Positions 10,695 through 21,900 of a stretch of DNA of 64,000 bases are shown here, piece after piece. The DNA is from Aristolochia californica (lineage: Eukaryota > Streptophyta > Magnoliopsida > Piperales > Aristolochiaceae), in the NCBI GenBank assembly GCA_029961685.1, contig JARWKL010000011.1, positions 8,374,723 to 8,438,722 on the forward strand, in the 5' to 3' direction. Made by a program: the position numbers and the translations under genes. Numbering within the stretch: the first letter of the stretch is position 1; each line of letters begins with the position of its first letter. Under the pieces are notes generated by a model that saw only the letters and a list, made by a program, of their open reading frames with translations, was not told the DNA's origin and made no database searches.

Positions 10695-11086
10695 GACCTT
10701 TGTTCTCATCATCTTGCTCAGTTCAGTTTTTGAGAGAAAATGGAAGAAATGAGGGTTTTAGCCTTGGATTTGAAGGAAAATCTCTCAAAAGCGAAAAGGA
10801 GTAGAGATATGAGGTCACTGGAGCTTTGGAAAATTGTTGGAATGGGTTTTGAAATAATTTGGGATGAAGAGATAGGTTAAAATTTTGAATGTGAATCTTC
10901 ATTTTCTATGTCTGCACCATGAATGATTGATCATTCTGCTTTGATTGATTGATCAATCACTTAAGTTGATCGATCAACAATAGGCATTGATCAATCAATG
11001 ACCTTAGCAGAATGATTGAAATGTGATATTTTGATTTCCATTTCACTCTTTTGTCACTATAACTATGGGATGTGTACATTAAACTC

Positions 11087-11483
11087 AGTTTTTTTAGTCG
11101 AAGTGAATCAAGGTGGGTTGCCCAAATCTAGTTCTCCTTGAAGCTTAGAAAAATGGTCAAATCCTAGTGGCTTTGTGAAATTATCCATTAATTGATTTTT
11201 AGTGGGGTCAAACTCATTTCTATTAACCTTGATTTGGACCAGCTCTCTAATAAAATGATGTCTAATTTCAATAAGTTTTGATTAAGAGTGGTGAACCAAG
11301 TTCTTACTTAGACTTATGACGCTCATGTTATCGAAATGGATAAGAATTTCTTTTAGCTCTAAACTATAATCTTCTAGTTGTTGTTTCATCCAAATAAGTT
11401 TAGCACAACAACTTCCACATGTTATGTATTCAACTTCAGTAATAGATAGTGCAATTGACTATTGTTTCTTGGAAAACTAAGAG
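11087..11483 (-). pseudogene. S1 RNase H fragment
   Basis: Minus-strand reading gives SIALSITEVEYITCGSCCAK, then LIWMKQQLEDY, HFDNMSVISLSKNLVHHS, IRHHFIRELVQI and NQLMDNFTKPL. This is the C-terminal half of a copia RNase H of the Sirevirus type. It starts abruptly at about 11483, where + strand LTR sequence begins, so the rest of gag-pol is missing. The spacer 10695-11086 between it and the downstream ORF has no gene; it contains four or five TGATCGATCA-like dyads (10920-11000). Confidence 0.85.
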
Positions 11484-13112
11484 ACTGTTGATTGATTGAT
11501 CAACCTTTGTGACTAATTGATCATACAAAACTTTTCCAAACATGGACATAAAGCATAATTGATCTTAGTAAAGTCATTTATTGATCAAACTTATTATGTA
11601 TTTCTAGTGGAAATTTTGATTGATCGATCATACCATGTACATTGATAGGTCAACTTAAAATGTTAGACCCAATGGAAAGATATTGATCGATCATACTGTT
11701 GAAATTAGGATCCTTTTTCCAATATTTCAAGCAAGGGAAGAGAGAAAGAAAAAGGAGAAAAGGGGTAGAAGGCTCTCGAGTAGAGAGAAGAAGAGAAGAG
11801 GAACAAGGTGTGAGCCAAGGAAAGAGAGAGAGAGAGATTTACTCAAGAGAGAATTATAGAACTTGATTAATTTCGAATTAAAATACCTCCATTTATAGTA
11901 AAGGAATTGATAGAGTCCTTATACAATTAACCTTTAAATCTCCTAATTACATTCCAACTCTAACTCTCTAAGATAATTCTATCATGAAAGGATAACACAA
12001 TCTAATAGAGTTCTAATATAAGTTGAACTATAACTCTTCTTCAAGAACGTGGACATAAGGGAGGACGCCAGCTCATGGCCTTATCCTTGTGGGTCCCACA
12101 TGATCTTCCAACTCATATTGATAATATTCCAGTTTGTGTATCTTTGTGGGTCCCACTTGATCTTCAAGTCTTCAAACTCATTTTAGCTTGTGCTTCTTTA
12201 TTTTGTTAATTCATGCTTGCTTGGGTGAGGACTCTTCTTGGCATCCCACGTCCTCATGGTGGGTCCCACCAGCTTGTGCCCCATGGTGGGTCCCACATTG
12301 TAACACATACAATCGATCAATAAATTAAATTTTGACCAAAAAAATAGCCATTACAATGACTGATTGTTTAACCACTTTACAACGATTGATCAATGTAAAC
12401 TCAACTTTTTGCAAACGGATAAAAAATGGCTAGTTTGGCTTGGAGAACTTATAAATCCCTCACCAAACCTCTCATTGAGAAGTTAATGATCTTTTGTTGG
12501 CATACCTACTTGCTTTTACTCTCAATCAATTGAAAATAATTCCTAAGTGTAATTTTGAGAAAGAGAGGGCCACACTTTGCAAAATTCTTGCATTCTTTTC
12601 TCATTTCATCTCTTTACATACACATTAGTCAAGCTCCTACATTCTCCATTGTGTATCAAAAGCCGGAAGCTTGGAACTCTCAAAGGAGAAGGGTATCTCT
12701 CCAATTACAAGGGTGTAGTTTTTACCTTTCTTGAGATTTTTTTATTTTTGGATGAGTTTATCTAGAACCTTAATAAATCTAGATAGAAAAGGTCTGTTAG
12801 AGCTATAATCTAGCTAAATCTCTTGGGGGGATTAAATAGAATCATGTATTTGAGCATTCACATGGCTTGAAGTAGAGCCGAAATCTCTTTCTTGTAATTC
12901 CAAACTAATAGAGCTATTATTAGTGGATTTCCCAAGTAAGGGTTCTTGGCAGTGAACACCAATAGGAGACATTGATAACAAAACATTTGGTGTTCAATTA
13001 GTGGTGCATGAAAATTTTCCTATTTTATTTGCATACTTATTTGATTTTTCACACTTTAAGTTTTAAACTTGAAATTCTCAATTCGCTCCCCTCTTGAGAA
13101 ACCACCTAAGCC
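11484..13112 (+). mobile_element. Truncated Sirevirus-like LTR S2 (+ strand), split by a solo LTR
   Basis: The part 12306-13112 aligns with the window-start LTR and with 54100-54830. They share GGCTAGTTTGGCTTG.GAACTTATAAAT (TATA region, about 12429-12455), GAAGTTAATGA, GTATTTGAGCAT and a TTTGGTGTTCAATTAGTGGTG end. The LTR ends ...CACCTAAGCCAACA near 13112. The 5' part, 11484-11696, has TGATCGATCA-like dyads and is interrupted by a solo LTR at 11697-12305. The true LTR start (TGTTGAC...TTTTGATGATAACA, as seen at 53226) is missing. The open frame 12577-12765 lies inside the LTR. Confidence 0.75.
11697..12305 (-). mobile_element. Solo copia LTR with CATAC duplication
   Basis: The 609-bp block begins TGTTGAAATTAGG and ends CCCACATTGTAACA on +, with CATAC on both flanks (11692-11696 and 12306-12310). 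It is the reverse-orientation relative of the solo LTR at 6801-7397: shared GGTGGGTCCCACC text, the GA-rich tract on this strand, and a TATA region at about 11886. It sits inside the older LTR S2 and marks a later insertion followed by LTR recombination. Confidence 0.9.
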
Positions 13113-13740
13113 AACAACTTGATTCTATATGGTTCAAAAGTTTTAGATGACATTTGGTTTTTCATAGTGGATGTTTTATTTTTATGGAAAAAACTCCTTG
13201 TGAATGGAGTAACAATCTGAAATAGTGATTTTGAAAACTATAAAATTTTGGTGTAGTGGATGTGTTTGTATGAGTTTTGTTAAATTATGAATTTTTTTCA
13301 TAAACCCATTCACCCTCCTCTAGGTTTACTTGAACAAAACCTTTTCAAATCGTCTTAGAGAGAGTGTGCACTTAAAGATAAATTACAAGTTGCGTACTAA
13401 AAATCCCAAGAGGATACTAAGCAAGAAGTGCATTGCCAACTCACATAGTAGAATCCTTAAGCACACCATTTAGTACTATGCTTTTAGAAGGAAGAGATTT
13501 TCTAGAACCTACCACTCTTGATGGTAATAATTATGAATTCTAGAAATATATAGTGAGTGTTTATAATAAGTCTACGGGTATTGACCTTCAGGAATCGATC
13601 AATGAAGGATTCTCCCTACCTTCAAGAGAATTAATTGGAAGGACAATTCCCTAACTCATTAATGAGTGATATAAGGTAGGCATGGCCAAAATGGACTATG
13701 TTTCATCTTATAAATCAGCAAAAGGTATATGGGATAAAGT
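13113..13740 (+). pseudogene. S2 leader and start of gag
   Basis: After the LTR end, 13113-13480 has no coding signal. At about 13490-13740 the + strand reads FLEPTTLDGNNYEF, then KYIVSVYNKSTGIDLQESI, and MAKMDYVSSYKSAKGIWDKV. This is the N-terminal part of a Sirevirus gag (target text, K-I-V-x-V-Y, AKGIWDKV), with stops. The homologous gag at 410-860 has CKTAKEIWDKL at the same point. The fragment is cut at 13740 by hAT-type sequence. Confidence 0.7.
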
Positions 13741-15596
13741 AGTTAACGAGCCGAGCTCGACCAAATCAAGTTTCGGCTCGAAAGCTCGTGAGCCAGCTCG
13801 TTAATTTAACAAGCGGCGCGGGATTCAGGGGATTTGGGGGAGTTGGGACCGGGGAGTAGGACCAAGAGCTAGAGCGAGAGCGAGGAGGGGAAAATTCTTC
13901 CTCCCCTCGTCACCATCGAGCCCCTCCCGTCTGCTGCTATGGCCGCCTCTATCGTTGTTGATAGTTGCCTCGCCGGCCACCTTCTGCCTTTCCGTCACCG
14001 CCAATTTTTTGGTCGTTTCTTCCTCCTTGTCTGCCTTCACCTTGGTTTCCGTCACCGCCGCCTCCGTCATAGCTGTTATCCCCGACGAAAGTTCCTCGAC
14101 AACGCCACTGGATCATTCCTTGTCCTCAGTGGAAACCAGAGGATAGGTAAAAATAATTTCCCTTCATGCAGAGATGAGTGTTAATTAGAAGGAGAGAAGA
14201 AAGAATGAGGCCAGTTTTATCCACTCCCTGTCCTCCCACGACCTCTTGAGAAATCCACCACGGCTCTTGAGTTCTCGACTGATGATAATTAACAAATGTC
14301 AAGCAGGATATGGGAACCACAGGGGAGTGTGTTCGGATGTTGCTGTCGTCCTCGTGCTATTTTACACGTTTCTCTTTAAAAATTCGACGTGTGTCACAAA
14401 GCCCTCTGTGTGGTGTGGCCCGTCTAGCGAGAAAGTTGTGTACCGGACGAGACGAAATGAAACCGGATACAAGACAAGGTGGCGGGGAGCCTCGCTGGCG
14501 AGTAGAGAGGAGAAAAGGGGGGAGGGATGGAAGTAAAAATAAAGAGAAAAAAGGGAAAGGATAAGCACGAGAGGAGACGTCAAAGAAAGGGACGGGAGAG
14601 GGGCGAACGAGCCAACACATGGGCGTCTTGACATTTTATTTGATTAAAAATTTATCTATAATTATAGTAATATATTAGATTAATTATTTTTTTATTTATT
14701 TCCCTAGAAGAGGCAATAAGAGGTCCATTTAACTTTTCTATGAAAATTTTAAAATATTTCTTGTAATTTTCTAGTAAGTCACTAATAGTAACAGAATTTT
14801 ATTTAAAGGTTTTTTTTGGAAATATGTATCCTAGGAAAAATATTTATAGTTTTTCCTATAATATAAATTTTCAACCAGGGGCACTAAGGAGGCCATAGTA
14901 AATTTATGGCCAGATTCAAAAATTACAAAATAAGCTAGACAACATTTGGAGTAAAAAAAATTAATATTAGTGCGTTCTAATCCATTATCAAGATTCAATC
15001 CTGAACCTCCCCTATCATTCTTTTTATAAAATGTATGCATAATTTTTATATATAATTTATTTGACATATATTTTATGTAAAATATTAAATGTAGGTTAAG
15101 CTCGAACTTGGCTAGAGCTCGAGCTTGAACTTAGTTAAAATTATTAGGCTCGAGCTTAATTACAATTTTAGACTCGAGGCTAGGGTCGGCTAGAACTCGA
15201 TTTTGAAATATTAAAATCAAGCTCGACTCAAATATAGGAAGATTCAGGCTCAACTCAATTCGATGTCACCTTTATGCCCAATTTTAAGTAAAGGTCATAC
15301 CCAATTTTATGTAAAATGTATGCATAATTTTATATATAATTTATTTAACATGTGTTTTTTGAAAAGTTTTAAATGTATGTTGGAGTTCGAACTCGAGACA
15401 TGTATTTTTTGAAAAGTTTTAAATGAATGTTGAAGCTCGAGCTCGGCTCGAACTCGGTTAAAATTATTGGGCTCGAACTCGATAACAACTTTAGGCTCGA
15501 GGCTAGGTTGGGCTCGAGTTCGAGTTCAAAATATTTAAATCAAGCTCGACTCGAACATAGACAAGTTCGGGCTTGGCTCTGTTCCATGCCACCCTA
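13741..15596. mobile_element. hAT-like non-autonomous element hAT2 (left terminus missing)
   Basis: The right end, GGCTTGGCTCTGTTCCATGCCACCCTA (15570-15596), matches the right end of the hAT element at 38466-40769 (...GATGCCACCCCTA). The left part, GCTCGTGAGCCAGCTCGTTAATTTAAC (13782-13808), matches that element 125-180 bp inside its left end. About 110 bp of the left terminus are therefore missing, and no 8-bp duplication can be shown. The terminal GAGCTCGAGC-rich text is typical of plant hAT elements. The subterminal right region is present twice (about 15094-15270 and 15300-15596). There is no transposase. Overlapping frames at 13825-14636 are not conserved proteins that I recognise; a captured gene fragment cannot be excluded. 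Confidence 0.7.
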
Positions 15597-15977
15597 CATG
15601 AACCGAAAATGACTGAAATTGGAGTATTTTATCAAAAGATCACAAATGATAATTGTGAAAAAAAAACATTAGAGCCTAATGGTAATATTAGCATAAATAT
15701 GTCGATTAATCATAAAGTTTTTTCCCAACTACGTACGATTAGGAACGCATCCTGATTCCGTATTTTGTACGAGCACTGTTGCGTGTAATTTAAAAGTTTT
15801 TACTTCTTTCGGAGGCCTGGTAAACGATACTCGATTTGCTGTAGACTTGCGCGATTCGCCGGCTCTTGCTTGCAAGCTGCAACCTGTGGTTGTTTCGTCC
15901 TTCAAAAGGCTTCTGCTTGCGATGGCAATCTAATCGAAAATATTGCTAGTCCATGAAGAAGAGAGGACGAGAAGGAA
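15597..15977 (+). promoter_or_regulatory. 5' flank of VPS15
   Basis: This 381-bp interval holds whatever is left of the proximal promoter and 5' UTR between the hAT end and the VPS15 start codon. The last 150 bp are less AT-rich than the rest and contain CG dinucleotides, as is common around plant transcription starts. No clear TATA box is seen at a definable distance. The 5' UTR could contain its own intron, which sequence alone does not settle. Confidence 0.45.
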
Positions 15978-18900
15978 ATGGGCAACAAAATTGCGCGTAC
16001 CACTCAGGTATCTGCTTCGGAATACTACCTGCACGACCTCCCATCTTCTTACAATCTCGTCCTCAAGGAGGTCCTCGGCCGCGGGAGGTTCTTTAAGTCG
16101 ATACAGTGCAAGCACGATGAGGGCCTCGTCCTTGTTAAGGTTTACTTCAAGCGTGGGGACAACATTGATCTTAAGGTATTCTTTTTGGGTGTAGTTACCA
16201 ATCATTAACTTTTTCTTTTATTTTAGGACTAATCTGGGTGTTTGTACGAATTAATATGCAATAAAGGCCCTGAAGCTGGTCTTTGTGAAGCTATTACTAA
16301 GCAGCTTATTGGGTTGTCTTTGTTTTTTTCATTTTGCGTGTGTAGAGTTCTTTGACAGACAATCTGACCACTTATCGTGCTTGTTCTTTGTTGGGTGTGC
16401 AGGAATACGAGAAGAGGCTATTTGAAATCAGGGAGATTCTCAGAAACGTTCATCACCCTCATGTTTGGCCTTTTCAAGTAAGACCTTAGTCTTCTCACAT
16501 ACTGGCAGTGACGAGCAGAGTAAATTTTTTCTTCCCTTTTTTCGATAGGAGTGGATTTTATTCGGGTCAGACTTCTATAGCTTGTTAAAGGAAACTAGAA
16601 TTAAAGTAAAAGTTAGAACTTTTAGTTGCAGGTTATTAATTTCGATTTTTGTCTGTTGGGAGGATCAAACTAGATCCCTAATTATGTGGTGTTATAGACA
16701 ATTTCAGTATGGATCAATGGCAGTAATAACGCTAATCCTTCTGTTGAAATGGATTATTTTCCGGTTATCTTCATATTGACTTCTATTTGAGACCTTTTCC
16801 ATCGTAGTTGATTCAATTTGTAAGCTTGCATACTAATAAAACTGGTTGGAGTGGAGGTGCTAACGCAAGGAGAAATGAGATGATCTTGTTATTTGACATT
16901 AAACCCAATAGAAGGTCATTGAGGTAGCTGAAGTTTATTGTAGTAGCATCATTAGATCCTTTTACGGAGCTAGTCCAATTGTGGAAGTTCTATTTTCTTG
17001 TTTCTCTTATTGTTTTCGACCAACAGTTGGTATAAAACAGAACCATGAGGATGAGTGATACCTTTTTAAAAGAAATTTTTGGAATTGCATTTGATGCCAA
17101 ATATACTATGTTTTCACATTGAAGGTACAAATGATGCAGACTATAACATATTTGCAGATGTCCTGTAAATTACATTATCTTTGCTACAGGATAAGATGTT
17201 GTTCTTCAAAAGCTTCAATAATGTGTTTTATAGGAATTAGTTTTCATTAATATGTGAGTAAGCTGACTCTATCTCGTTTGGTGCAACTTGCATATGAAGC
17301 AATTTTGGGGCCCTTTTAGTGTACAAAGGAAATTATAAAGAGAAGTGCCACTTTCTCTAAAGAATGATGTAGGATGATGTTATCCTCCTGTCAATCATAG
17401 ATCTAAATAAAAGCAGTGTCCCCACCTTTTCTTTTATATTTTTCATAGTTGAGCACCAACACAAAAAGCTCATTATCTAAGGAGTGTGGATCATCTTGTG
17501 ATACACTTTCACTCTCTTCCCTAGGTGAACAACTTTTTTCTGTGCGTTAACCTTCCCTCTCTTGGTGTACTGAGTGGGATTTGTGTATCATGGATTTGGC
17601 TTTTGTATTTGGCCTTACCGTGTAAGGGTACTGGCAGAAGTTTTGGGAAGAAGTTCCTGCTTGAAAAACTATGACTCTCATGTCACTAAAAAGAAAACAT
17701 GCTACGGGTCTCTACGACTTGGCTAAATGCATACTGTGGTATATTACCTCTGTCAACTTAGCAAATTTGCTTTAAAATACATTTTTTTCAGCCTTTCTGG
17801 CACATGTTTTTTTCTCTTTTCCTGAAATTTGTTCTACCTGTATATGCTGTAATCTGAACCTTTCGTGCATGTCAGTGTGTGCCCTGAGATTGTGGTAAGA
17901 AGTGTTCATCTCTTGCAAAGAAGAAGGTAGAGTGGTTTAAAAAGGTCATGTGTAGAACCTGAAGAATAGAGAAAGGAAATGGAATTGCTTCTGTAGTGCT
18001 TTTGCACTTCTCTGCTTCTTTAGTTTTTGTCATGATACTGAGGTGTTTTTAAAGAGTGCACTGGTGAATCCTAGTGGCCTCTTATCAGTGATAATGATTA
18101 TTTACTCTGTTGTCCTGATGTCCTTTTCCCTTGACTGCTCTTGTTGTAGTATTGGTTGGAGACTGACAAAGCAGCATACCTTTTACGACAATATTTCTTC
18201 AGCAATCTACTTGATCGACTGAGTACTCGGCCATTCCTCAGTCTCATTGAGAAGAAGTGGTTAGCTTTTCAGGTTAAGGGTGCAATTATAGATCCTCTGC
18301 CCCATCCCTTCTCTCTCTCTCTCAGGCTCATGTCTTGATTATACTGTTGATCTCAATGTGTCTTCAGATACTGTTGCTGACTTTGCTCTCTCGTTGTGCA
18401 GCTACTGTATGCAGTGAAGCAGTGCCATGAGAATGGTGTGTGCCATGGTGAGTTGATTTTGAGAGCTTTATGCTGGTGCTACCTGACATATGCAAGTGTT
18501 ATCTTTTATTTTTTCTTGTCCTTCTTAGAAACCATAAAACATGGCTTGCCAAATCTCCACTAAATGTGTCCTGAATTAGCACTCTTCCTCATGTATTTAC
18601 TGAATACAGGTTGAGGCCAAGTAAATTGAGGAAAAACATTATCACAATGAAATTACCTCTTTCTAAGAATTTCAGTTTAGAAATAATAAAATACCATTAT
18701 TTTTTTTAAATTCTTCATCTAATAGTCAAAAGTGTATTTGCAATAGAGCATATTATTTATCTTTTAAGAAATCATTTACATCTCTTAACTATCCAATCTT
18801 ACCTATGGCATTGATTGTTGGGATAATTGATATTTATGTTCAGCATTCAAACCCTAATTGGCTTTCTGTGAAATAAGCTCAACTTTTTGCCCTCTCTGTG

Positions 18901-21900
18901 ATATTCTGGAGCTGGACCCCAGTCTGGGAGCAACCGTTTTCTTTTGTTGCATTTTACATCAGATATGGCCAATCCTGTCATGTATGCCCTAATTCAATTT
19001 GTCAATTCTTTGAGTATATGAGTCTGTTTTTGGGCATAGGCTTGGATGTATTATGCACATATTTATTTGTGCGTGCTTGAACTTGCATTTTTGACATCTG
19101 CATGCTTGAAACTTTCGTTTCTATACATCTATACATCCAAAGGTGTACATGTCTATGGAGGAGGATAACATTACTTTTAACTGTCAAGAAGAAAAAGGTC
19201 TTCATAGTTGGTGGTGTTTACTTCAACAGGAGACATTAAATGTGAGAATGTTTTGGTCACTTCATGGAACTGGCTTTACCTTGCTGATTTTGCATCATTC
19301 AAGCCCACATATATACCCCATGATGATCCCTCAGACTTCTCATTTTTCTTTGATACTGGAGGGAGAAGACGTTGCTATCTTGCACCTGAGGTTCTCTCTC
19401 TCTCTCTTTCTCACTCTCTCTTGACTTCTGCTTCTTTACTGCTAATATTAGCTTACTAAAATCTAATAATTTGATTGCCTGCTTCTTTTGAGATAGTATT
19501 TGTGTCTTTTGATGTATAAATTGCAGAGGTCACTGGTCACCTTGAAGCATGTTAAAATTCTGGGGTCTTGAGTTGTGTTTGTAATTGAGTTCTATAAGTT
19601 AAATTATCCTTGTCCTGAAGGACATTTGAGTCCCTTTAGATATTTTAAACTCTCTACTAATGTTCCTATCTGATCTTACAATTTATATTGCTGATTTGGG
19701 CTTTGAATTTTCAACGAAGTTGCCTAAGAAACATAGTCATAAATTATTTTTAGAAGTGATTTTTTTAAAAGTGCCTTATCCTTATTTTTAGTGGGAATTA
19801 TTTCTCATTGATTAATATCAAGAAAAATCCTGTGGTTATGACTTGGGAAAACTTTCTTAACTTTTGGATAGCTATTTTGGGATAGACCTAGAACCGACTT
19901 TAACATGTTATTAGAGCCAGACGTATACTTGATTTGTGCTGCATTCAATTTGTATCTTACTTGTTTATACACATCTCAGCCCATTGTTCCTTTGTATAGG
20001 CTTGGACGTAAGATGAAGTTTTAGTTGGGAAAATGCATCCTAATCAGAGAGTCATTTGGGATTGTCTTGGACCCAATTTTAACACATATTTTCATATTTA
20101 GTAATAACTAGCTTATTTATCAAAAATAACTTCTTTTGGGTAATTTAAAAAGTAATAGCAATTGGAGCCAGCAGCAAAAGTTTTATTTTCCGAAATAAGT
20201 TAAAGCGAGCATGGTGACTTCATCTATTTGTGAAAAGTAGGCACATTTTTCTCTTTCCAGTGGTTTGACATATTTGGCGATGTCCTGTTTTTGCTAGCAA
20301 GTCTTCCTAAAGCAAAATGAAGACCTCTCAATTGAGATCATGAATTTGCCCATGTTAAGGCCAAGGCCTAAAAACTTTGGCCATCTTCCCCTGGATTCTT
20401 TGAACTTATCTAGTTATACACTGTCTTCTACTTTTCTATGAATATAAGAAATTCATTTGTTTGGCTATGCAAGTATACCTGAAAAACTAAACCAAGAACA
20501 GTATTGAAAGTCGGGAGTATCCATGTGATATGAATATGCAAGAAATTGAATGATTCCCTTTAAAGAATGATTAATTTTTTCAAATTGATTGAATAGGTAA
20601 ACTTTTGGCTCTGATATCAACATGTATCCGGTCATTAAAATTTGAATTATATTTGATATGCAAATCGATTGATTGGCTGCCTTCACAGTTGGTCATGTCA
20701 ATTATTAACACTGTCCCTGCAGATAGTGCTGCCACTGGATCAACTGTTCATGTCACTCTTGGGAAAAATCTTTTGTGTTTTCAACTTGTGTTTTCAATTT
20801 GATTGAATATCAGCATGAGTAGCCTAGTGATGAATATTCAAGTTCCTGCTGTTTTCCAGAGGTTCTATGAGCATGGGGGTGAGATACAAGTTGCACAAGA
20901 TGCACCTTTAATGCCTTTCATGGACATCTTTTCAGTAGGGTAAGTGTTATCTTTATCTACTAATGACTCACAGTTTAAGAACATCTTTTGAGTAGTATGA
21001 AGATTTTAGCTTTTGAATCATTGGAAAGTCTTGCTTAGTATCACTGTTGCAACTGTAAACATTATGATTTCATTGTGCATTGTAAAACATATCCAACACT
21101 TTTTCTCTTTTTTGTTTTTTTTGAAAGTGAAAACTATCCAATGTGATTGACACATTTTCTGACAGTTATATGAATGACAAGTATGTGTGAGGCCTTCAAA
21201 ACTATTTTATAACAAATGTTTGTAGTTTACATTTAAAAAAAACAAATGTTTGTAGTTTTCTTCTCATCCATGAGAGTTTTTAACTTATCTTTCATAAAAA
21301 AAGATCCCAATTATAGCACTCCAATCATTCAGATGATGCTCTCATATTGATGATGATGGGTTCTGTGCTTTATTGAACCAGAAGTTTTTCTTCAATAATT
21401 TGAAACTCTTAAATCATTTGTTGGAGCCATTGAGTGGGTCAACATGTAAGTGATTGGTCTATCCGTACATCTCATGAGTTGACATGGCATGTAGTGATAC
21501 TTGCAGGGATTGTGAGAAGGAATGTCTGAGCTTTTGACCATTCAATAATGTTTTTCCAGTTACTACTTTTTTTGAGTAAATGAGAAAAAAAAAAGAGTAT
21601 TCTACAGATTTTCTGGTTTTGAACCTTTTCTTTCCATGTGACCCTGTAGTCTTCTATGGTCCAGTGTCTTCCATGCCTTTATAGGCCTGAATCCCTTGCA
21701 TGTCTTTTTGGGAATGAAGTGGCTGGAAAACTGTTAAGACAGGGCAAGGTTGTCCTCACTCCTATAAACATGATTATTTTGTAATTCCAAGAATCTGTCA
21801 CTTGAGTACAAGAATGTCTCTCACATCACTTAGGTTTCTTTTACCACATTTTCAGGTGTGTCCTTGCAGAGCTTTTTCTCGAGGGTCAGCCACTGTTTGA

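Noticed and set aside
14246..14636. Several overlapping 80-96-codon frames on both strands
   Set aside because: All are inside hAT2 in GA-rich DNA; none resembles a hAT transposase or other family. A captured host fragment could not be shown.
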